Below, piece by piece: positions 33,537-37,336 of a stretch of 37,336 nucleotides of DNA. This DNA is from a virus. The stretch's first letter is position 1, and each line of letters opens with the position of its first letter. Both the position numbers and the translations under genes were made by a program. The notes under the pieces are model-generated. The model was not told the origin of the DNA. It did not search any database and was given only the letters and a program-made list of their open reading frames with translations. The stretch spans positions 1-37,336 of the IMG/VR virus record IMGVR_UViG_3300020583_000026. The stretch is one strand, 5' to 3'.

Positions 33537-33626
33537 GCCCGCGGCGCGCCTGCGGTCCAGTCCATTCCCTGTCCTGGCCGCTCCGTTTCGCGCCGCGGTG
33601 TTTTTTCTCTTTTGAGGCAAGCTGCA

Positions 33627-33821
33627 ATGCCGGAGCACTATACAAAACTCACCGTCGAGGCAGCGATCTTCTGCAAAACCTGCATGAAGGTGACGCCGTG
33701 GCGGATCGCCGACGGACGGCGCCAGTGGTGTATCCCCTGTTACGAACGGGAGCATCAGGCCGCGCCAGAGCCGAGGCGACAACCACCCGAACCGCGGCCC
33801 AAGTCTGGACTTTTATTTTGA
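33627..33821 (+). CDS. Small zinc-finger protein
   Basis: A 64-residue protein, start ATG 33627 (MPEHYTKLTVEAAIFCKTCM). Cys pairs CKTC and CIPC with a Pro/Arg-rich tail. Its stop overlaps the TTG start of the replication gene (TTGA), so it is translationally coupled to it. Possibly binds DNA or a replication partner. Confidence 0.72.
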   Translation: MPEHYTKLTVEAAIFCKTCMKVTPWRIADGRRQWCIPCYEREHQAAPEPRRQPPEPRPKSGLLF

Positions 33822-34654
33822 GCCACGAATGGTACAAACCGGCGTACGCGACGCGGCTCGGCAACCTGACCGCCAAGAGTGTGCTGGTGTTGATCGCCGA
33901 CCAGATGAACGGCGAGGGCTTTGGCTGGCCGTCGATCGAGTTCATCTCCCACAGTACGGAGATCAACAGGCGAACGGTGCTGCGCGTCTTCCAGATTTTT
34001 GTGGAGATGGAGCTGGTCGCAATCGTGGATCGCGGGAAGGTCAATGGAAAACGCAAAGCCCAGGGGATCCAGTTGAACACCGAGAAGCTGGGGTCCGATC
34101 TAGCGGCCGAATTCGCACGTCTGCTCAAGATAGCGCAAGGCCGAACATCGGGCAGTGGAAAATGTCTCAGAGACACAGGCCGAAATGTCTCAGAGACACA
34201 AAAAAGTGTCTCAGAGACGCAAAAAAGTGTCTCAGAGACATTTCCCCCACACCCCCATATAGGTGGACCCGTTATTGACCCGTTAATGACCCACTCCCCT
34301 ACCCCCCAACGGGGGGGCGGCGCCAAAAAGACTTTGCCCCAGGAAGACTCGCGAGCAACGCGCTTCGCGATCGACGCGGTGATGCAGGGCTGCGGGTTCA
34401 CCTCGACCAGGCTGCGCAAGGTGATCCGCGATGTGGCGAGGCAGGAGGCCGACAAGGGAGTCGAGCCGCGCACGACGGCGCTGGGGATGATGGCGATGTG
34501 GAAGCGGTATGCGGCGGCGACAACGACGCTGCGGTTCAAGTGGTCGGCGACGAGGTTCTTCGCCGAGGGCCACTGGCACGATCCCGACTCGTGGCCGTGG
34601 GACATGGAAGCCATCAGGGCGCAGCAGAACGCATCGGTGGGAACGCTTCACTGA
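33818..34654 (+). CDS. Replication initiator with winged-helix domain (lambda O-like arrangement)
   Basis: A 278-residue protein. TTG 33818 overlaps the upstream stop; longer frames upstream are noise. The N-terminal 90 residues form a winged-helix domain (LTAKSVLVLIADQMNGEGFG, then HSTEINRRTVLRVFQIFVEM) as in phage replication initiators. The middle (116-142) is encoded by four palindromic iterons and reads as SVSETQK repeats. The C-terminal 100 residues (ATRFAIDAVMQGCGFTSTRL, then an Arg/Lys helix region) may bind the helicase or loader. No phage helicase is seen, so host helicase recruitment is likely. Confidence 0.8.
   Translation: MSHEWYKPAYATRLGNLTAKSVLVLIADQMNGEGFGWPSIEFISHSTEINRRTVLRVFQIFVEMELVAIVDRGKVNGKRKAQGIQLNTEKLGSDLAAEFARLLKIAQGRTSGSGKCLRDTGRNVSETQKSVSETQKSVSETFPPHPHIGGPVIDPLMTHSPTPQRGGGAKKTLPQEDSRATRFAIDAVMQGCGFTSTRLRKVIRDVARQEADKGVEPRTTALGMMAMWKRYAAATTTLRFKWSATRFFAEGHWHDPDSWPWDMEAIRAQQNASVGTLH
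34163..34240 (+). repeat. Four palindromic iterons: candidate replication origin
   Basis: GTCTCAGAGAC, an 11-bp palindrome, occurs at 34164-34174, 34187-34197, 34208-34218 and 34229-34239. The spacing is 23, 21 and 21 bp, close to two helical turns. All copies lie in the initiator gene, as in lambda O. Spacers are A-rich. A C-rich stretch and short direct repeats follow. Confidence 0.85.
34266..34317 (+). repeat. 11-bp direct repeats and C6/G6 hairpin beside iterons
   Basis: GACCC occurs at 34266, 34277 and 34288 (period 11), with GTTAWT between. CCCCCC (34302-34307) faces GGGGGG (34311-34316) around AAC. They lie within the coding sequence and could be part of the origin. Confidence 0.5.
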
Positions 34655-34669
34655 GTTGCGCGGCCCGAA

Positions 34670-34704
34670 TGTTCCACGAGGAACGTTTTGGGCCACGTGG
34701 AGCA
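34670..34704 (+). repeat. Two tandem parS-like sites
   Basis: TGTTCCACGAGGAACG (34670-34685) and TGGGCCACGTGGAGCA (34689-34704) resemble the ParB site TGTTCCACGTGGAACA with three or four changes each. They lie in the 57-base gap after the replication gene. No ParB/ParA gene is present, so they would need the host ParB. Confidence 0.45.
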
Positions 34705-34711
34705 CGAGCAA

Positions 34712-34888
34712 ATGAAATGGCGCGAGGTTTCGAAGCTTTGCAAATGCGGCAAACCGCGCCGGCCTGGCCAGCGCGAATGCAGGCAATGCCACGCCACGGC
34801 GGTGCGGGAATACCGGCGCCGGCTGAAAGACGAGATCGAGAAGCTTCGCGCCGAAATTCAACGTCTGAGAGAGGCGGCGAAACGATGA
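34712..34888 (+). CDS. Small zinc-ribbon/coiled-coil protein
   Basis: A 58-residue protein from ATG 34712 (MKWREVSKLCKCGKPRRPGQ) with CKCG ... CRQC and a charged helical tail. A TTG at 34688 in frame would add GHVEHEQ, the usual reading of a parS-like site. Unknown function; ATGA overlap with the next gene. Confidence 0.68.
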   Translation: MKWREVSKLCKCGKPRRPGQRECRQCHATAVREYRRRLKDEIEKLRAEIQRLREAAKR

Positions 34889-35232
34889 GCGATCGGCAAC
34901 GCGGCGATTACGAGCAGCGATTCGAAGCCGAGATCGGGCACGCGATCCAGCGCAAGCGCGAGGCGCTGGGCATGGACCAGGCCGAATTAGGCAACCGCGT
35001 CGGCGTGCACGCGAACACCATCTGGCGCTGGGAGAACGGCGAGAGTTTGAGTTATTGGATGTTCCTGCGCATCTGCGACGCGCTCGGCGTTCAGCCCGGC
35101 GGGATGACGCCATCGCATGCGACCTATCTCGGCATGGCGATCCGGCGGATGGAGCGCGAGCGCGATGCCGAGGCGACGGCCGATGAGCGCAGGTTTCATC
35201 ACCCATTGCCGGCGCGAGGCCTTGTCCAATGA
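34885..35232 (+). CDS. XRE-type helix-turn-helix regulator
   Basis: A 115-residue protein. The HTH spans about residues 29-70 (LGMDQAELGNRVGVHANTIW, then RWENGESLSYWMF). It is likely a transcriptional repressor or activator of the early genes. It lacks a C-terminal protease-like domain, so it is not a LexA/CI-type self-cleaving repressor. Starts inside the upstream stop. Confidence 0.82.
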   Translation: MSDRQRGDYEQRFEAEIGHAIQRKREALGMDQAELGNRVGVHANTIWRWENGESLSYWMFLRICDALGVQPGGMTPSHATYLGMAIRRMERERDAEATADERRFHHPLPARGLVQ

Positions 35233-35756
35233 GGCGGCAGCGTTCCCTGGTCGGCGTGGAATGCGTACCGTGCCGGGCGTCGGGTCATCGCTGCCAGGCG
35301 CAGATTTGGATTGACGCGGTCGCGACCTGTCTCCGCTGTGCCAACGAAGAGCCCTGCGTCTATGTGACCGCGCGGCTGGGCGCGAAGCCGGAGCCGGAGC
35401 CGGTCGATCCGTGCATCGTTCCCAAGGTCACACGCGCGGACCGGGAAGCGATTCGGGAGATGACGCCGGCGCCGTCGATTTACGATGGTCGCTACGGGCT
35501 CGACGAGGCGACACGACGGGCGATCCTCAATGCGTCGCGCAAGATCAGCTCGGCGAAGCTGGCGGAGAAATATCATCTCTCCCGGTCGACGGTGTTGAAT
35601 CTGCGCGCGCGGGCCCGGAGGGAGGAGCTCGAGCGCATCATCGGCGTGGCGCGGGAATGCGCGATGACGCCGCTCGAGCAGCGGATCGGCGGCGAAGATG
35701 TCAAGATGGCTCCAGCCGTCGTGATGGGCGCGGAGATGATCGAACGCAAGAAGTGA
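35229..35756 (+). CDS. Zinc and HTH domain regulatory protein
   Basis: A 175-residue protein with N-terminal cysteines CVPCRASGHRC and CLRCANEEPC (zinc binding), a flexible Pro-rich linker and an HTH near 105-130 (SSAKLAEKYHLSRSTVLNLR). Probably a DNA-binding regulator, perhaps of late genes. Starts four bases inside the regulator's end. Confidence 0.75.
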   Translation: MRRQRSLVGVECVPCRASGHRCQAQIWIDAVATCLRCANEEPCVYVTARLGAKPEPEPVDPCIVPKVTRADREAIREMTPAPSIYDGRYGLDEATRRAILNASRKISSAKLAEKYHLSRSTVLNLRARARREELERIIGVARECAMTPLEQRIGGEDVKMAPAVVMGAEMIERKK

Positions 35757-35800
35757 CCATGGGAATCATCGCCGCTGGCACTACGGTACGGAAGGAAACA

Positions 35801-36205
35801 ATGAGAACTCCGGTGATTTCGCTTTATCCACCTTGGGCAAATTGGGTAGCCCTTGGGTGGAAGAAGATCGAGACTAGAACCCATACCCGCTTCGCCTCGC
35901 TTGTTGGCAAGCGTATTGGCATCCATGTTTCTCTCAAGTGGGACAACGCAGCTTTGGAACTAGCCTCCGAGTTCCTCACCGAAGCGCAGCGCAGTACCAG
36001 CAAGAATTTCCTTCGCGTTGGTGGGGCGATAATCTGCACCGCGTTTGTGGACTGGCACCGCGAGTTAGACCCGCTTGACAACAAGAATGCGCTCATTGAC
36101 TGCACTCACATCACCCGTTACGGGTTGGGATTGAGCGACGTGCAAGGGATCGAAGCTATCCCATGCAGGGGCAAACAAGGCATCTGGTACTACGACATTC
36201 CGTAG
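35801..36205 (+). CDS. ASCH-domain (PUA-like) protein
   Basis: A 134-residue protein. The start PVISLYPPWANWVALGWKKI and ETRTHTRF are ASCH hallmarks; such domains bind RNA or modified nucleosides and some are acetylcytidine amidohydrolases. GGAAGGA lies before ATG 35801; an upstream in-frame ATG at 35759 is weaker. The gene is clearly lower in GC than its neighbours, suggesting a recently gained cargo gene. Exact substrate unknown. Confidence 0.8.
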   Translation: MRTPVISLYPPWANWVALGWKKIETRTHTRFASLVGKRIGIHVSLKWDNAALELASEFLTEAQRSTSKNFLRVGGAIICTAFVDWHRELDPLDNKNALIDCTHITRYGLGLSDVQGIEAIPCRGKQGIWYYDIP

Positions 36206-36401
36206 GCACCGTCGTGATCCGGCGCTTCGGTTTCCAAAACCGAAAGCTTGCGGAATCCGAAGTTAGCGCGTTAGAGTCTGAAATCGGACTCAGACATTCA
36301 AAGTCCCGGCGCTGACACGTATCAGCGGTCTCTCCGTCAACGAGTAGTTGTAAAGGTAACCTGATCCGTCTTCAAATATCTAAAAAGCTCTTTTCCCTTG
36401 A
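36206..36401. other. Intergenic region with three hairpins
   Basis: No gene is seen. Hairpins: TTCGGTTT (36226-36233) with AAACCGAA (36237-36244), loop CCA; GAGTC (36274-36278) with GACTC (36287-36291); CGCTGA (36310-36315) with TCAGCG (36322-36327). The first looks like a tRNA-Trp anticodon arm but the other tRNA arms do not fit. An AT-rich stretch near 36375-36395 could contain a promoter. Confidence 0.55.
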
Positions 36402-36459
36402 ATGGCGATAAACGCCGGAAGAGCTCGCGTGTGTCTCCCGGCTGAAGTCAATCATCGAT

Positions 36460-36948
36460 ATGGGTGGAAGGAATGCAACGCAACGGCGAGCCGCGAATTC
36501 GGATCGATCAGTAGATGTGTTTCCGGCCGATGTTTCGCGAGGCTGGCGCGTCGTTCGTCAGGTGACGGCGACACACGCATTCGAGAAGGTCACGCTGGGC
36601 AAGTGGCGCGAGGTCTTCGACGATGGCGGAAACTTCTTAGGCTGTCAGGTGCTGGCGACCTTCAGAACAGATCAGGATCTGCCGAGCGGCGCATCGTCGA
36701 CGTCGATCACGTGGCGCGAGGCGATGTTGTATGCGGGTCTCGGCGGCGAGTCACGCACCATCGGCATGAATGAGGATCAACGCATCACGCGCCAGAATCT
36801 GGTATCGCGTTCACTGCCACCTGAAGACAGGATCGAACGGGTGATGGCGAAGGTGGAGTGTTGGCCGTATCCAGCATCGCGCATTGACGATGGGCGCGGC
36901 GCGCCGGTGTTCGGCGATCGCGCCATCCGCATTTATCCGCGCGAGTAA
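36460..36948 (+). CDS. Unknown phage protein, start uncertain
   Basis: The convincing part begins near 36562 (TATHAFEKVTLGKWREVFDD) and ends at 36948 with DRAIRIYPRE; SSTSITWREAMLYAGLGGES and SLPPEDRIERVMAKVECWP are the most family-like phrases. Starts at ATG 36460, GTG 36517 or GTG 36562 are all possible, none with a good ribosome site. Length would be 128-162 residues. Function unknown; located before the HNH gene. Confidence 0.65.
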   Translation: MGGRNATQRRAANSDRSVDVFPADVSRGWRVVRQVTATHAFEKVTLGKWREVFDDGGNFLGCQVLATFRTDQDLPSGASSTSITWREAMLYAGLGGESRTIGMNEDQRITRQNLVSRSLPPEDRIERVMAKVECWPYPASRIDDGRGAPVFGDRAIRIYPRE

Positions 36949-36951
36949 TCA

Positions 36952-37287
36952 ATGGCGATCAAGAAGCCGTGCGCGAGACCAGGCTGCGCCGAGCTCGTGG
37001 TCAGGGGTTATTGCGAGGCGCATCGAGCCGCGGCGACCTCGACCAGGTGGCAGTCGCATGACCGCTTCCGAGGTTCATCGCGCGAGCGTGGTTACGACAC
37101 CAACTGGGAACGGTTCAGGCGCATGTTTCTCGCGCGTCATCCGGCGTGTGAGGACTGCGGCCGCCTGGCGAGCGAGGTTCACCACGAGAAGAAAGTTGCC
37201 GAGCATCCGGAGCTGAAGCTGGTCGAGAGTAACTGCCACGCGCTCTGTAAGGGCTGCCACAGCGTGCGCACGGCGCGCGGCGAATGA
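36952..37287 (+). CDS. HNH endonuclease (packaging-associated)
   Basis: A 111-residue protein with zinc cysteines Cys66, Cys69, Cys99 and Cys102 and the catalytic HNH core: His78 in SEVHHEKKVAEH, Asn94 and His103. A separate N-terminal Cys cluster (PCARPGCAEL, YCEAH) precedes it. HNH proteins of this size beside the terminase genes assist cleavage of concatemers at cos sites. It starts three bases after the previous gene. Confidence 0.9.
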   Translation: MAIKKPCARPGCAELVVRGYCEAHRAAATSTRWQSHDRFRGSSRERGYDTNWERFRRMFLARHPACEDCGRLASEVHHEKKVAEHPELKLVESNCHALCKGCHSVRTARGE

Positions 37288-37294
37288 CGGCGCG

Positions 37295-37336
37295 ACCGGG
37301 GGGCCTGAAATTCCTCTGAGACCTCGGGCGCCGAAC
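37295..37336 (+). other. Candidate cos/packaging region (window end)
   Basis: Directly after the HNH gene, GACCGGGGGGCCTGAAATTC is followed by CTCTGAGACCTCGGGCGCCG. A G-run then AAA motif is common near cos sites of HNH-associated phages. The small terminase is expected next, but the window stops. Confidence 0.4.

Noticed and set aside
34163-34240. CRISPR array
   Set aside because: Repeats are 11 bp palindromes with 10-12 bp spacers inside a coding gene, and no cas genes are present; iterons fit far better.
34498-35232. 244-residue frame starting inside the replication gene
   Set aside because: The first two thirds are a shadow of the replication and zinc genes; only the part from 34885 is real.
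36196-36273. Complete tRNA-Trp
   Set aside because: The anticodon-like arm is good, but the D-arm and T-arm are missing and the acceptor pairing falls in the wrong place.

Overview
The window is most of the genome of a temperate, long-tailed (siphovirus-type) phage with HK97-like head genes. It starts at the last codons of what is probably the large terminase and ends just after an HNH endonuclease, where the small terminase gene normally follows. About 1.5-2.5 kb carrying the terminase genes is therefore probably missing, and the two ends were probably neighbours in a circular or cos-joined genome. The DNA is GC-rich and tightly packed with strong GGAGG-type ribosome sites. A soil bacterium, possibly an Acidobacteriota member, is my best guess for the host, but that is inference from protein style and not proven by any marker here.

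Layout, plus strand, 1-22.6 kb: head and tail genes in the usual order. These are portal, a small membrane protein, ClpP-type prohead protease, major capsid, connector and head-closure genes, tail completion, tail tube, a tail-assembly chaperone pair joined by a likely -1 frameshift, an HK97 gp10-like protein, a two-gene secreted/membrane cargo, tape measure, a very large exported-looking fibre with an SGNH esterase domain, three unknown or coiled-coil proteins, distal tail, hub (DUF2163-like), NlpC/P60-like peptidase and a tail-tip protein.

Minus strand, 27.8-22.6 kb: a leftward chain of about 14 small genes of unknown function. Many carry zinc-binding cysteine motifs, and most upstream junctions are 4-base stop/start overlaps. 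Two members (27335-27680 and 24536-25107) contain single-base frame disruptions.

Integration region, 27.9-30.3 kb: a 17-bp perfect dyad sits exactly at the start of a 64-codon 3' fragment of a cyclophilin (peptidyl-prolyl isomerase) gene. This is followed by a structured leader with three hairpins, a small gene and a large serine integrase. The simplest reading is that this is attP: the phage would integrate inside a host cyclophilin gene and supply a replacement 3' end.

Plus strand, 30.4-37.3 kb: early genes. They include zinc-finger and unknown proteins, a DUF2303-like protein, a replication initiator with four palindromic iterons embedded in its coding sequence (a lambda O-like origin), two parS-like sites, an XRE-type regulator, a zinc/HTH protein, an ASCH-domain protein and the HNH endonuclease. 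A third frame-disrupted gene lies at 32401-32698.

No recognisable endolysin, holin or spanin, and no clear CI-type repressor, could be identified. Either they are among the unknown genes or they are encoded by families I do not recognise.
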